Assembly (NCBI RefSeq): GCF_001426665.1
Contig: NZ_LMEY01000014.1
Location: 1,627-54,701, forward strand
Length of the DNA: 53,075 bases
Origin: Rhizobium sp. Root1334
GTDB taxonomy: Bacteria; Pseudomonadota; Alphaproteobacteria; Rhizobiales; Rhizobiaceae
Direction: 5' to 3'
Below the pieces are notes generated by a model, which was not told the DNA's origin, made no database searches, and saw nothing but the letters and a program-made list of their open reading frames with translations. Of the stretch, positions 44,000 through 53,075 are shown in pieces. The translations under genes were made by a program, and so were the position numbers. Numbering within the stretch: position 1 is the stretch's first letter; each line of letters opens with the position of its first letter.

Positions 44000-44743
44000 T
44001 CAGATAAGCCGCCGGCGACGAAGGGCAATGGTCGCAGCTACGGTCATGATGGCAAGGGCATACCAGGTGATCGCATAGACGAGATGGCTGTTACGGAAGT
44101 TGACCATCGTCAGCCCACCAACTGGCAAGCCGCCGGGATTGGGGGTCGCATCTGCGTCGATGAAATAGGGCGCGACGGAGGGGCCAAGGCCTTTAGCGAG
44201 CGCGATGGCAGCAATGTCACGGGAATACCAGCGGTCATCGCCCGGGGCGTTCGAGCGCAGAAAAGCGCCGCCGGGTTCGCTGATGCGCAGCAGGCCGGTG
44301 ACCGCGACCGGTCCGGCCGCGATCTCGCTTGCGACGCGTGACGTGGAATCACTTTGGCCGGCCGGCAAGAAACCGCGATTGACGAGAATCGTCGATCCAT
44401 CCGAAAGATGCAGGGGCGTCAGCAGCCAGAATCCGGCGCCGCGCTCGGTCACGGCCTGAATAAGGACCGACTTGTCGTGCTCGAACAGGCCGGTCGCGGT
44501 AACGCGGCGATATTCGTCCTTTTCCGCGTTGATCGTCCCCCAATCCGCTGCCATCGGCGCCGGAGCGGGAACCGCGTGAATACGGGTCTCCACGCGGGCA
44601 ATGAGGTCAAGCTTCCAGAACAACCGCTGGACCTGCCAGGTACCGAGCGCGATGAAGGCAGCTGTCAGCATCAGCATGACGCTGACGAAAACTAGCCGGG
44701 CGCGACGCGGGTTGCCTGTGGTCGCGGGATGTTCTGCGGTCAC
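44000..44743 (-). CDS. SURF1-family oxidase biogenesis protein
   Basis: A 247-residue SURF1 protein. The N-terminal segment is RLVFVSVMLMLTAAFIALGTWQVQRL, with the SURF1 motif GTWQxxRLxWK. The periplasmic part has RVTATGLFEHDKSVLI, WLLTPLHLSDGSTILVNRGF and a C-terminal YAITWYALAIMTVAATIAL segment. The start is GTG 44743, 12 bp after cyoD. SURF1 helps insert heme into heme-copper oxidases; here it follows cyoABCD in the same operon. Confidence 0.9.
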   Translation of the reverse strand: MTAEHPATTGNPRRARLVFVSVMLMLTAAFIALGTWQVQRLFWKLDLIARVETRIHAVPAPAPMAADWGTINAEKDEYRRVTATGLFEHDKSVLIQAVTERGAGFWLLTPLHLSDGSTILVNRGFLPAGQSDSTSRVASEIAAGPVAVTGLLRISEPGGAFLRSNAPGDDRWYSRDIAAIALAKGLGPSVAPYFIDADATPNPGGLPVGGLTMVNFRNSHLVYAITWYALAIMTVAATIALRRRRLI

Positions 44744-44755
44744 CGTGATTACCCG

Positions 44756-45157
44756 TCAGGGCATATTCTTCATCATCTCCGGCGACATCGGCATCATGTT
44801 CGCATTGAGATGATGCATGACCCAGAGTGAGCCGGCGAGCGTAATGCCGACGATGACGAGCGTAAAGATCAGCGCCATCATCGTCCAGCCGCCTTCCGAG
44901 CGCGGGCTCATATGCAGGAAGTAGACCATGTGGACGATGATCTGAACGACGGCAAGCGCCATCACGAGGAAAGCCGTCAGCAACTTGCTGTCGAAGGTCC
45001 CGGCCATGACGAGAATGAAGGGAATCGCCGTCAGGATGACGGAAAGCCCGAAGCCGATCATGTAACCCTTCAGCGAACCATGGCCCGCCTCGTGGCCATG
45101 GCCGTGATGAGCGTCGGCTGCATCTTCATGCGCGGGGGCGTGCGGGTGTGAGCTCAT
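44756..45157 (-). CDS. cyoD: Cytochrome bo3 quinol oxidase subunit IV
   Basis: A 133-residue subunit with a His-rich N-terminus (DAADAHHGHGHEAGHG), then three membrane segments (GYMIGFGLSVILTAIPFIL, FLVMALAVVQIIVHMVYFLH, TMMALIFTLVIVGITLAGSL). It overlaps the cyoC stop by four bases. It is an assembly or stability subunit of the oxidase. The His-rich head is longer than in E. coli. Confidence 0.92.
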   Translation of the reverse strand: MSSHPHAPAHEDAADAHHGHGHEAGHGSLKGYMIGFGLSVILTAIPFILVMAGTFDSKLLTAFLVMALAVVQIIVHMVYFLHMSPRSEGGWTMMALIFTLVIVGITLAGSLWVMHHLNANMMPMSPEMMKNMP

Positions 45158-45777
45158 CCGAGGACTCCCATCAGATAGACAAAGGAGAAGACGCCGATCC
45201 AGATGACGTCAAGGAAGTGCCAGAACATCGACAGGCACATCAGCCGGCGCCGGTTTTCCGGTATCAGGCCGCGCTTGGAGACCTGAACCATCAAGGTGAC
45301 AAGCCAGATGATGCCGAATGTGACGTGCAGGCCGTGGGTGCCGACCAGTGTGAAGAAGGAGGACAGGAACGCACTGCGCGTCGGCCCGGCGCCTTCGTTG
45401 ATCAGATGCGCAAACTCGTAGAGTTCGAGACCGAGGAAGGCCAGACCGAACAGGCCGGTGATTGCGAGCCAGAACAGCGTTTCGGCCTTGGCGTTTCTCT
45501 CCATCTGCAGCATGGCAAAGCCGTAGGTGATCGACGAGAACAGCAGCATCGCCGTGTTGATCGCGACCAACGGCAGATCGAAGAGGTCGGCAGGCGAGGG
45601 GCCGGCCGCGTAATTGCGGCCGAGCACGCCGTGGGTGGCAAACAGCACGGCGAAGATCAGGCAGTCGCTCATCAGGTAAAGCCAGAAGCCCAGATTGGTG
45701 CTGCTTTCCGGATGATGATCTTCGGTCAGGTAGAAGACCGGCTTTTCGCCCGCTTGCGTTTGAATGTCATGTGCCAT
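45154..45777 (-). CDS. cyoC: Cytochrome bo3 quinol oxidase subunit III
   Basis: A 207-residue subunit with five membrane segments. It shows STNLGFWLYLMSDCLIFAVLF, the conserved ELYEFAHLINEGAGPTRSAFLSSFFTLVGTHGLH and WHFLDVIWIGVFSFVYLMG. It starts at MAHDIQTQAGEKP, one base after the cyoB stop. It matches the cytochrome-oxidase subunit III family in the CyoC form. Confidence 0.94.
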   Translation of the reverse strand: MAHDIQTQAGEKPVFYLTEDHHPESSTNLGFWLYLMSDCLIFAVLFATHGVLGRNYAAGPSPADLFDLPLVAINTAMLLFSSITYGFAMLQMERNAKAETLFWLAITGLFGLAFLGLELYEFAHLINEGAGPTRSAFLSSFFTLVGTHGLHVTFGIIWLVTLMVQVSKRGLIPENRRRLMCLSMFWHFLDVIWIGVFSFVYLMGVLG

Positions 45778-45778
45778 G

Positions 45779-47779
45779 TCAGGTCCGCTCCGCGAGCAGT
45801 TTCGTGCGCGAATCTTCCGTCGACGTAACGGTTTCCGCAGGGATGTAGAAGTCGCGGTTGTAGTTGAACGTATGTCCGATCGCCACGGTGACGAGAGCGA
45901 TGAAGGAGGCAATCGCCAGCCACCACATGTACCAGATCATCGCAAAGGCAAACGCAATGCTGATGGCGGACAGAATGACGCCGGTGCCTGTGCTCTTCGG
46001 CATGTGGATCCGCTTGAAGCCGGTGAGCGGACGCTCATAGCCGCGGTTCTTCATGTCGTACCAGCTGTCATGGTCGTGAACGACCGGGGTGAAGGCGAAA
46101 TTGTATTCCGGCGGCGGCGACGACGTCGACCATTCGAGCGTGCGGCCATCCCAGGGATCGCTGCCGCAGGCCAGCTGGTCACGGCGCAGGAAGCTGACGA
46201 CAAGCTGGATGACGAAGGATGCAATGCCGAGCGCGATGAGGACAGCACCGAAGGCCGCGATGATGAACCAGATCTGCAACGAAGGATCTTCGAACTGCGA
46301 GACGCGGCGCGTCACGCCCATCAAGCCGAGCACGTAGAGCGGCATGAAGGCGAAGAAGAAGCCGATCTGCCAAAACCAGAAGCTCATCAGGCCCCAGAAC
46401 CGGTCAAGCTTGTAACCGAAGGCTTTTGGCCACCAGTAGACGATGCCCGCCATCAAGCCGAACAGCACGCCGCCGATGATGACGTTGTGGAAATGGGCGA
46501 TGAGGAACAGCGAATTGTGCAGAACGAAGTCCGCTGGCGGAACCGCGAGGAGGACACCGGTCATGCCGCCGATGACGAAGGTGATCATGAAGCCGATCGT
46601 CCAGTACATCGGCAATTCGTAGCGAATACGGCCGCGATACATGGTGAAAAGCCAGTTGAATATTTTGGCCCCAGTCGGGATCGAAATGATCATCGTGGTG
46701 ATACCGAAGAAGGCATTCACCGAAGCGCCCGAACCCATCGTGAAGAAGTGGTGCAGCCACACGAGGTAGGAGAGGATCATGATCACGCAGGTCGCGTAGA
46801 CCATCGAGGCGTAGCCGAACAGACGCTTGCCACTAAAGGTCGCAACCACTTCGGAAAAGATACCGAAGGCCGGCAGCACGAGGATGTAGACTTCCGGGTG
46901 ACCCCAGATCCAGATGAGGTTGATATACATCATCGGATTGCCGCCGAGGTCATTTGTGAAGAAGTTCGTGCCGGCGTAACGGTCAAGGGTCAGAAGTGCG
47001 AGCGTTGCGGTCAGGACCGGGAAGGTGGCAACAATCAGGATGTTGGTGCAAAGCGCAGTCCAGGTGAAGACCGGCATCTTCATGAAGGTCATGCCTGGCG
47101 CGCGCATCTTGACGATGGTGGCGATCAGATTGATGCCCGACAGGGTCGTGCCCACCCCGGCGACCTGAAGGCCCCAGATGTAATAGTCGACCCCGACGCC
47201 CGGACTGTAATCCGAGCCGGACAGCGGCGGATAGGCAAGCCAGCCCGTGCGGGCGAACTCGCCGACGAACAGCGACATCATGATGATGATCGCACCGGCC
47301 GTGGTCATCCAGAACGAGAAATTGTTGAGAAACGGGAAGGAGACGTCGCGCGCGCCGATCTGTAGCGGCACGACATAGTTCATGAAACCCGTGACAAACG
47401 GCATCGCCACGAAGAAGATCATGATCACGCCGTGGGCAGTGAAAATCTGGTCATAGTGGTGCGGATTGAGGTAGCCTTCATTGCCGTTGAAGGCGATCGC
47501 CTGCTGCACACGCATCATGATCGCATCGGCAAAACCACGCAGCAGCATGATGATCGCCAGGATGATATACATGATGCCGATCTTCTTGTGATCGACGCTG
47601 GTGAACCATTCCGTCCAGAGATAGCCCCAGAGCTTGAACTTCGTGATGAGGGCGAGAACCGCGATACCGCCAAGTGCCACGCCAAGAAACGTCACGACGA
47701 GGATAGGCTCGTGATAGGGGATGGCCTCCAAGGTCAGCCGCCCGAAGATGAATTCCGTCAAAGTATTATAGCCGAACAT
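45779..47779 (-). CDS. cyoB: Cytochrome bo3 quinol oxidase subunit I
   Basis: A 666-residue heme-copper oxidase catalytic subunit. It carries the Cu-B/heme motifs [25 protein letters not shown] and [11 protein letters not shown]. The quinol-site residues known from E. coli (Arg and Asp in RGFAD; His and Gln in HHYDQ) are all present, which marks it as a quinol, not cytochrome c, oxidase. The start at [10 protein letters not shown] was chosen over a TTG four codons earlier. It oxidises ubiquinol, reduces O2 to water and pumps protons. Confidence 0.96.
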   Translation of the reverse strand: MFGYNTLTEFIFGRLTLEAIPYHEPILVVTFLGVALGGIAVLALITKFKLWGYLWTEWFTSVDHKKIGIMYIILAIIMLLRGFADAIMMRVQQAIAFNGNEGYLNPHHYDQIFTAHGVIMIFFVAMPFVTGFMNYVVPLQIGARDVSFPFLNNFSFWMTTAGAIIIMMSLFVGEFARTGWLAYPPLSGSDYSPGVGVDYYIWGLQVAGVGTTLSGINLIATIVKMRAPGMTFMKMPVFTWTALCTNILIVATFPVLTATLALLTLDRYAGTNFFTNDLGGNPMMYINLIWIWGHPEVYILVLPAFGIFSEVVATFSGKRLFGYASMVYATCVIMILSYLVWLHHFFTMGSGASVNAFFGITTMIISIPTGAKIFNWLFTMYRGRIRYELPMYWTIGFMITFVIGGMTGVLLAVPPADFVLHNSLFLIAHFHNVIIGGVLFGLMAGIVYWWPKAFGYKLDRFWGLMSFWFWQIGFFFAFMPLYVLGLMGVTRRVSQFEDPSLQIWFIIAAFGAVLIALGIASFVIQLVVSFLRRDQLACGSDPWDGRTLEWSTSSPPPEYNFAFTPVVHDHDSWYDMKNRGYERPLTGFKRIHMPKSTGTGVILSAISIAFAFAMIWYMWWLAIASFIALVTVAIGHTFNYNRDFYIPAETVTSTEDSRTKLLAERT

Positions 47780-47809
47780 TGTTCTGTCCAAAATGTCGCG
47801 TGCGCGGCC

Positions 47810-48964
47810 TTACGGCTGCGTCGTGCTGTTGGTGTTCAGTTGCGCCGGAGCGGGGCTGTTCTGATCGTTTTCGGGCATGGAATGGCCCTGATGCATATCG
47901 TGGTTCATCGGCTGCTCATCCACACCCTCGGCCGGCTGCTCGCTGCGTGCCGGGTTGCCGGTTGCGGGGAACGTGGCAGCCGGTGCCTGTTCGGTGCTGT
48001 GGCGGGTATCGTATTCGAGGCGAGCCCGGTTTTCATGGCTCTCGACACCGGCGCCCCCCATCATGTCGATATGCATCATCTCGCTCATGCACATCTTGCC
48101 GGGATGTGTGCACATGTTGAGGACCGCGTCGTAGAGCCCGTCAGCAACGGTGGCGTAGTAACGCACTGGTTCCTTGGCGCTCGGCTTTTCGAGCTTCAGA
48201 TAGGTGTCGCGGTTCAGCGCCGTGCCCTGCGCCTTGACCCGTGCAACCCACTGGTCGAAGCCTTCCTGTTGCAGGCCATGGAACTTGAAGCGCATATGAG
48301 AGAAGCCGTCGCCGGAATAGTTGGCGGAGAGGCCTTCATATTCGCCTTCCTTGTTGATGACGGCATGAAGGCGCGTCTGCATGCCCGGCATGGCGTAGAT
48401 CATGCCGGCAAGAGCAGGCACGTAGAACGAGTTCATCACCGAGGATGCCGTGATCTTGAAATTGATCGGCACATCAACGGGCGCAGCCATCTCGTTGACG
48501 GTGGCTATGCCGTACTCCGGATAGAAGAACAGCCATTTCCAGTCCAGTGCGACCACTTCGACGGTGATCGGCTTCACATCGGCAGGAAGCGCGCGTTCAG
48601 CGTCGATCCGGTCCAGCGGGCGATAGGGGTCAAGCTTGTGGGTGCTGATCCAGGTGATCGCGCCGAGCGCGACGATGATGGCAAGAGGCGCAGACCAGAT
48701 AACGACTTCCAGCGCCGTCGAATGATGCCATTCGGGGGCGTAGGTGGCGCTGGTGTTGGAACCGCGGTACCTCCAGGCGAAAAACACGATCAGGAACAGC
48801 ACGGGCACAATGATCAAAAGCATCAGCACCGTCGAGATGATGATAAGGTCCCGCTGCTGCATGGCGATATCGCCGGACGGGGCCATGACAACCATGTTGC
48901 ACCCGGCCAAAGCCAGGAGTGGCAACAGGGCGAGAAAGCGGCTGGCGGATTTCCATTTTGACAT
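47810..48964 (-). CDS. cyoA: Cytochrome bo3 quinol oxidase subunit II (lipoprotein)
   Basis: A 384-residue subunit starting at MSKWKSASRFL. The lipobox LLALAGC gives lipid attachment at the Cys, followed by two membrane helices (LIIISTVLMLLIIVPVLFLIV, VVIWSAPLAIIVALGAITWI) and a cupredoxin domain without Cu-A ligands. The C-terminal tail is long and Met/His-rich (MNHDMHQGHSMPENDQ), beyond the E. coli length. It is the first gene of cyoABCD-surf1. Confidence 0.95.
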   Translation of the reverse strand: MSKWKSASRFLALLPLLALAGCNMVVMAPSGDIAMQQRDLIIISTVLMLLIIVPVLFLIVFFAWRYRGSNTSATYAPEWHHSTALEVVIWSAPLAIIVALGAITWISTHKLDPYRPLDRIDAERALPADVKPITVEVVALDWKWLFFYPEYGIATVNEMAAPVDVPINFKITASSVMNSFYVPALAGMIYAMPGMQTRLHAVINKEGEYEGLSANYSGDGFSHMRFKFHGLQQEGFDQWVARVKAQGTALNRDTYLKLEKPSAKEPVRYYATVADGLYDAVLNMCTHPGKMCMSEMMHIDMMGGAGVESHENRARLEYDTRHSTEQAPAATFPATGNPARSEQPAEGVDEQPMNHDMHQGHSMPENDQNSPAPAQLNTNSTTQP

Positions 48965-49270
48965 AGCGGGCTCGAGTTTTTGCGTTCGTCTGGTCCGCAC
49001 TAACGAAGCACCTCGGATGACGGAATGAGGTGGTTCGTCGCAGTGCAGCAATTTGTCGCGTTGCAAAAAGTGTGGCTGCGATCGAAGTCGAATGTCTAGC
49101 TGGGCTAAGGTATAAACGGTCTTTGGTTGAGGTCAAAGCGTCTGTTGCATTTCCTGAATGGTACAATCGTTTATAGGATGGACCACAACGGTTTTGCACC
49201 ATATTCTTGATCAAAGCCCGGCCTGGGTTCACATTGTGATGAAATCGGAATCCTGCGAGGAGAAAAGATT
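48965..49270. other. Divergent promoter region between cyoA and the MHS transporter
   Basis: No gene is seen in these 306 bases. CTTTG (49121-49125) and CAAAG (49134-49138) form an inverted repeat spaced by 8 bases. TTGATCAA near 49208 resembles half of an FNR/FixK box (TTGAT-N4-ATCAA) but is not a full match. GAGGAG just upstream of 49271 serves the plus-strand gene. No clear -35/-10 pair was found for cyo. Confidence 0.4.
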
Positions 49271-50671
49271 ATGGGCGTGGCTGGAAATCCATCGTCATCA
49301 GGGCTCGAACAGGACGCCCGGCGGATGCACGGCGACAAGCCGCTTTCTGCCGGCAGTATTGCCCTGGGTGTAATCATCGGCCGCATGTCGGAATTTTTCG
49401 ACTTCTTCGTCTACGGCCTTGCCTCCGTCCTTGTCTTTCCGCGGCTGGTTTTTTCGTTTGCGCCCAACCCGGTTGCGGCAACGATGATGTCCTTTGCAGT
49501 CTTCTCGCTGGCATTCCTGGCGCGTCCGGTCGGTTCCTTCGTCTTCATGTGGATCGATCGCAATTACGGACGTGGCACCAAGCTCACCATTGCCCTTTTC
49601 ATTCTCGGCGGCTCCACGGCCTCCATCGCGTTCCTGCCGGGCTATGAAACCGTCGGATACTGGTCGGTCGCACTTCTGGCGCTGTTCCGGCTGGGCCAGG
49701 GGTTCGCGCTCGGCGGCGCCTGGGATGGTCTCGCGTCGCTGCTCAACCTCAACGCGCCGTCGCATCGCCGCGGTTGGTTCGCGATGATCCCGCAGCTCGG
49801 CGCACCTATCGGATTTGCGCTGGCAAGCACGCTCTTCGGTTATTTTGTGGCCAATCTGCCCGACGCGGACTTCCTGTCCTGGGGATGGCGCTATCCGTTC
49901 TTCGTCGCCTTCGCAATCAACGTGGTGGCTCTATTTGCCCGCCTTCGTATCGTCGCCAGCCAGGAATTCGGCTCCGCACTGGAAAACAACGAACTGCAAG
50001 CGCGGCCGGTTTTCGAAATGCTCAGCAAACATTCCTCCGACGTTCTATTGGGTGCCTTCGCACCGCTGGCGAGCTTTGCGATGTTCCACCTCGTCACAAT
50101 CTTTCCGTTGAGCTGGGTCACGCTGTTCGGCGGCCAGTCGGCGGCGCAGTTCCTCTGGGTACAAGTAGCGGGTGCGGCCGTCGGCCTTATCGGCATTGTC
50201 CTGTCCGGCGTCATTGCCGACCGTATCGGACGCCGCAACCAGTTGATGATCGGCGCGATCATCATCGCCATTTTCTCGTTCTCGGCACCGTTCCTGCTGG
50301 ATGCAGGCCGCACGGGGCAAGATGCCTTTATCATCATCGGCTTTGGCATTCTGGGCCTGTCCTTCGGCCAGGCCTCCGGCGCCGTCTCGTCGCGCTTTGG
50401 CCAATATTACCGGTATACAGGTGCGGCGCTGACCTCCGATCTCGCATGGCTGATCGGCGCCGGCTTTGCGCCGCTCGTCGCGCTTGGCCTCGCCAGCAAT
50501 TTCGGCATCATCTTCATTGGCGGTTACCTGATCTCCGGCGCGATCTGCACGATCGTAGCGCTGAGCGTGACCCGGGCGCTGGATTTGAGCGGCGAACCGG
50601 ACGCAAAATCAGACGCACAGGTCTCACTAGAGCAATTTCCCATTAGAAAGCATCATACCCGGCAGCCTTGA
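49271..50671 (+). CDS. MHS-type MFS transporter with IS-altered C-terminus
   Basis: A 466-residue frame of the metabolite:H+ symporter group. It shows [68 protein letters not shown] and [17 protein letters not shown], with twelve membrane segments. The IS630-family element begins at 50630, so the last 13-14 residues (about [13 protein letters not shown]) and the stop codon come from the IS. All membrane segments are intact, so the protein may still work. It probably moves an organic acid or osmolyte; its link with the divergent cyo operon is not clear. Confidence 0.88.
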   Translation: MGVAGNPSSSGLEQDARRMHGDKPLSAGSIALGVIIGRMSEFFDFFVYGLASVLVFPRLVFSFAPNPVAATMMSFAVFSLAFLARPVGSFVFMWIDRNYGRGTKLTIALFILGGSTASIAFLPGYETVGYWSVALLALFRLGQGFALGGAWDGLASLLNLNAPSHRRGWFAMIPQLGAPIGFALASTLFGYFVANLPDADFLSWGWRYPFFVAFAINVVALFARLRIVASQEFGSALENNELQARPVFEMLSKHSSDVLLGAFAPLASFAMFHLVTIFPLSWVTLFGGQSAAQFLWVQVAGAAVGLIGIVLSGVIADRIGRRNQLMIGAIIIAIFSFSAPFLLDAGRTGQDAFIIIGFGILGLSFGQASGAVSSRFGQYYRYTGAALTSDLAWLIGAGFAPLVALGLASNFGIIFIGGYLISGAICTIVALSVTRALDLSGEPDAKSDAQVSLEQFPIRKHHTRQP

Positions 50672-51209
50672 AGTAATTCCGGCATTCGTCAGGTTTGAAC
50701 TGTTTGCTGGCGTCGGCGATGGCCTGCCACAAGTCAGGGACGGTTCTGGCGGCTACGGCGCGAAGCAAGGCCTTCAGTTTGGAGAATGCCATTTCAATCG
50801 GGTTGAAGTCGGGTGAATACGGCGGCAGGTAGATCAGGCCTGCCCCTGCCGCTTCGATGGCGTCGCGAACGCCTGCAACCTTGTGGGCGGGAAGATTGTC
50901 CATGATGACGATATCGCCAGGCGTCAGTTCGGGAACGAGAACCTGGCTGACATAGGCAAGGAACGCGTCGCCGTTCATCGGGCCGTCCAGCACCATGGGA
51001 GCTGCCATGCCGCCCAGTCGAAGGCCGGCGGTGAACGTCGTGGTCTTCCAATGACCATGCGGGACGGATGCCCGGCACCGCTGACCTTTCGGTGCTCGAC
51101 CATACAGGCGCGCCATCTTCGTTGAAGCAGAGGTTTCGTCGATGAACACCAGGCGCTCGGGATCGAGGTCTGGTTGGCTTTCGAACCACTCCTGGCGCTT
51201 TTGCATCAA
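50643..51209 (-). CDS. IS630-family transposase, catalytic part (OrfB)
   Basis: A 188-residue frame with the DDE catalytic core: [21 protein letters not shown] (first Asp), [14 protein letters not shown] (second Asp) and [23 protein letters not shown] (Glu). It lacks its own N-terminal DNA-binding part. Upstream in this frame the peptide [14 protein letters not shown] continues back to a run of seven A, which joins it to OrfA by a -1 frameshift. Confidence 0.9.
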   Translation of the reverse strand: MMQKRQEWFESQPDLDPERLVFIDETSASTKMARLYGRAPKGQRCRASVPHGHWKTTTFTAGLRLGGMAAPMVLDGPMNGDAFLAYVSQVLVPELTPGDIVIMDNLPAHKVAGVRDAIEAAGAGLIYLPPYSPDFNPIEMAFSKLKALLRAVAARTVPDLWQAIADASKQFKPDECRNYFKAAGYDAF

Positions 51210-51589
51210 AGCTGGTCGCTCCTGTTCGGCCGCGTGCGCCGTCTTTTTTTACGCGTGATCCCGTGCCGGTCGAAGAACCGCCAGAGCGTGCCGATCCCGG
51301 CCCTTATGCCACTCTCAGCCAACCGCACTTTGATTTCGGCAAGGGTGATATCCGGCGTCGTCTCGTAAAGCGCAAGGATCGTGGCGGCATGGGCGTCGAT
51401 GTGTTTCGAACGACGGTCGCCGCCCTGCTTGTCGGATTGAATGGTTCCGGTGTCGCTGAACTGCTTCTGCCAGCGAATAGCACTGGCGGCGCTCACACCA
51501 AACCGCTCAGCCGCTTGTCTGCGGGACATACCGGTGGCAATCGCATTCACAACGCGCTGGCGAAGATCGAGTGAAAGAGCTTTAGCCAT
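51206..51589 (-). CDS. IS630-family transposase, DNA-binding part (OrfA)
   Basis: A 127-residue frame with a helix-turn-helix ([35 protein letters not shown]) and a second one ([20 protein letters not shown]). The slippery A7 tract at 51244-51250 lies inside the codons for RKKRR. A -1 shift there yields KKTAHAAEQ and the full fused transposase (about 50643-51589). Without shifting, the product ends at 51206 as a short protein. Confidence 0.88.
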   Translation of the reverse strand: MAKALSLDLRQRVVNAIATGMSRRQAAERFGVSAASAIRWQKQFSDTGTIQSDKQGGDRRSKHIDAHAATILALYETTPDITLAEIKVRLAESGIRAGIGTLWRFFDRHGITRKKRRRTRPNRSDQL

Positions 51590-51683
51590 CCATGCTGGCC
51601 TCCTTCACCAGCATGGAGGTTGAATCAGTTCGACACTGATTTGAAAACCCTGATCGATTCAATCAGACGGGAAATTGCTCTAG

Positions 51684-53075
51684 TACTACAGTTGCGTTTG
51701 ATGGCGTGTTTTATAGTGAGAGATCATTGCGGAAGCCTGGTGGGTCCGTCGCCATAGTGACCATGCGAGAATATATCGAGATATCGGATCTCTGCGACGG
51801 TCGGCAATAAAGCGAGCGTCCGGGTCAGGCGGCGATTGGAGGATTTGGACTCCTTTCGTTCGGTTTGCCATTAGCCGCGCGGCGTAGATCAGCGCCGAGC
51901 TTGGCGAGGAAAGCCGCGCCAGCCATGACGAGCGTCATGTGCCGGTTCCAGGCATGCCAGGAGCGTGCTTCGCAATGATCCAGGCCGAGATCGTCTTTAG
52001 CGCGCTGAAAGCATTCCTCCACTGTCCACCGTAGCCCGGCAGCACCAGCCAACTCGCTAAGTTCTGTACCGACAGGCGCAAAGACAAAATAATAGGCGCG
52101 TGCATCGGGTTCGCGACGGCTGCGACGGATGAGAAGCCAGCGTTCCCATTGTCCACCAGGACGAGAGCTCAGAGGAATACGGGCCCAATCGTATAGCCGA
52201 AGACCCTTGGCGCCTTCTCCGGCTGCATGACTTGACCAGGCCGCCGCGTCCAGTTCCGCAGCCATTGTTTCCGGATCAGTTTGCTCGAGGTGTTTCTCGC
52301 GGACAAAGCGTAGGCAATGATTGGAACGAACCGCCAGACAATATGGCTGGCCGCGACCTTCCAGCATACGGCGTAGCTTGGAATCCGATCCATAGAGTGC
52401 ATCGGCCAAGACCCATGCGCAGGGCACGCCAGCATCGAGCGCATCGGCAATGAGCTTGGCTGCAATGGTCGGCTTGGTTGCGAAGGCCTGCTGCTGTGGG
52501 ACGTGAGCCGCAGCTCGACGCGCTTCGTTTTCGCTCCAATCTTTGGGCAGATAAAGCTGCCGATCGATCAGGGTCTGGCCGTAGCGGCTTGCATAGGCAA
52601 GAAAGACGCCGATCTGGCAGTTCTCAATACGTCCGGCCGTGCCCGAATATTGTCGTGCGACACCGACCGAGTGAGTGCCTTTTTTCAGGAACCCGGTTTC
52701 ATCGACCACAAGGACGCTGTCTGCATCGCCAATTGCCTCTACCGCATAAGCGCGAACCACGTCGCGCAGCTTGTCGGCATCCCACTGGCTGCGCCCTAAC
52801 AGCGATTGCATGCGATAGGGGCCTTCCAGTCCGGCCTGTTCAGCCATCAACCAGCCGGTCTTCCGCTCAACACCAGACAACAAACCATCCAGGAAGGCAC
52901 TGGCCGATGCCCGGAGTTCACGCCGAGCAAAGACCGGACCTAGTCGCTGTTTCAGTGAATCAAGCTCCTGCTGCCAGGCCACAACTGATCCAGACCAACC
53001 CGCAACCGACATCGAAGCCCCTCCCATCAAACACCGGAAGTGAATCACGATTTCAATGTAAACGCAACTGTAGTA
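51684..53075. mobile_element. IS701-family insertion sequence, complete to the window edge
   Basis: The ends TACTACAGTTGCGTTT (51684-51699) and AAACGCAACTGTAGTA (53060-53075) are perfect 16-bp inverted repeats. The left flank CTAG (51680-51683) fits the YTAR target duplication known for IS701 elements. The right copy would lie just outside the window. The element inserted exactly at the right end of the IS630 copy, using its last base as part of the target. Confidence 0.88.
51825..53012 (-). CDS. IS701-family transposase
   Basis: A 395-residue DDE transposase. It starts at MSVAGWSGSVVAWQQ behind GGGAGGGG; two in-frame starts lie slightly upstream. Family motifs are VLVVDETGFLKKG (first Asp), GVARQYSGTAGRIENCQIGVF, VLADALYGSDSKLRRML (second Asp) and GLRWTVEECFQRAKDDLGLDH (Glu). 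The length matches IS701 transposases and no stop or frameshift is seen. The 140 bases between its stop and the IS end hold no gene. Confidence 0.92.
   Translation of the reverse strand: MSVAGWSGSVVAWQQELDSLKQRLGPVFARRELRASASAFLDGLLSGVERKTGWLMAEQAGLEGPYRMQSLLGRSQWDADKLRDVVRAYAVEAIGDADSVLVVDETGFLKKGTHSVGVARQYSGTAGRIENCQIGVFLAYASRYGQTLIDRQLYLPKDWSENEARRAAAHVPQQQAFATKPTIAAKLIADALDAGVPCAWVLADALYGSDSKLRRMLEGRGQPYCLAVRSNHCLRFVREKHLEQTDPETMAAELDAAAWSSHAAGEGAKGLRLYDWARIPLSSRPGGQWERWLLIRRSRREPDARAYYFVFAPVGTELSELAGAAGLRWTVEECFQRAKDDLGLDHCEARSWHAWNRHMTLVMAGAAFLAKLGADLRRAANGKPNERSPNPPIAA

Larger units (their letters stand above)
50630..51680. mobile_element. Complete IS630-family insertion sequence (1051 bp)
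   Basis: The ends GAGCAATTTCCC (50630-50641) and GGGAAATTGCTC (51669-51680) are perfect 12-bp inverted repeats. They are flanked by TA at 50628-50629 and 51681-51682, the target duplication typical of IS630/Tc1-mariner elements. Inside are two overlapping transposase frames on the minus strand. The copy looks intact and therefore recent. It interrupts the 3' end of the MHS transporter gene. Confidence 0.93.

Noticed and set aside
45764..47365. 533-residue plus-strand frame rich in Glu, Asp, Arg and His
   Set aside because: It is a shadow of cyoB on the opposite strand; the charged composition is an artefact of the complementary codons.
47432..48961. 509-residue plus-strand frame opposite cyoB/cyoA
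   Set aside because: It is antisense to well-supported genes and shows no domain or start signal.
49208..49216. FNR/FixK box before cyoA
   Set aside because: Only TTGATCAA is present, without the N4 spacer of TTGAT-N4-ATCAA. This is too weak to call.

Overview
The window reads as an accessory replicon (plasmid or megaplasmid) or genomic island of a Rhizobiales alphaproteobacterium such as Rhizobium, Agrobacterium or Ensifer. The reasons are a rhizobial-type conjugation gene pair (traB-traH) at the left edge, GC-rich codon use, two two-component systems beside catabolic transporters, and two insertion sequences at the right edge. No rRNA, tRNA, CRISPR array or replication origin was seen.

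Layout. 1-1.65 kb (minus): traH, cut by the window edge, and traB, broken by an in-frame stop. 1.95-5.4 kb: an RTX calcium-binding exoprotein divergent from a PepSY protein and an overlapping response regulator/histidine kinase pair. 5.5-20.1 kb: the most unusual block. It holds an inositol-monophosphatase-family (IMPase) gene, a dual-specificity-type phosphatase (DSP), a metallophosphoesterase, a Na/Pi transporter and a LacI regulator, then an AfuBC/FbpBC-type ABC transporter with three tandem paralogous binding proteins, then a second, divergent copy of the IMPase-DSP pair. I infer a locus that imports a phosphorylated organic compound, dephosphorylates it in the cytoplasm and disposes of the surplus phosphate. 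20.3-26.7 kb: small regulator, efflux and detoxification genes (B3/4 editing domain, two TetR, flavin-binding protein, MFS, RidA-like, GNAT) with a truncated MFS gene and a probably frameshifted ORF. 26.9-33 kb: tctDE regulators, the tctCBA tripartite tricarboxylate transporter and a prpB-like lyase in one co-directional block. 33-35.9 kb (minus): glycerate kinase and a DASS/SLC13 anion transporter.

35.9-40.1 kb: an ECF sigma factor/anti-sigma pair, a secreted Asn/Ser-repeat protein, a protein of unknown function and a divergent subtilase. Four promoters here share the same motif, GGGAATAa-N14-CGTt, in front of four of the genes. That defines a compact local regulon, and one copy lies inside the sigma gene and would drive the anti-sigma gene alone. 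40.1-43.9 kb: copper homeostasis (cueR, copA/actP, copZ, DUF305 protein) with two face-to-face CueR boxes. 44-49 kb (minus): cyoABCD plus a SURF1 gene, a cytochrome bo3-type quinol oxidase. 49.3-50.7 kb: an MHS-type MFS transporter whose 3' end was overwritten by an IS630-family element (50630-51680), followed immediately by a complete IS701-family element that ends with the window.
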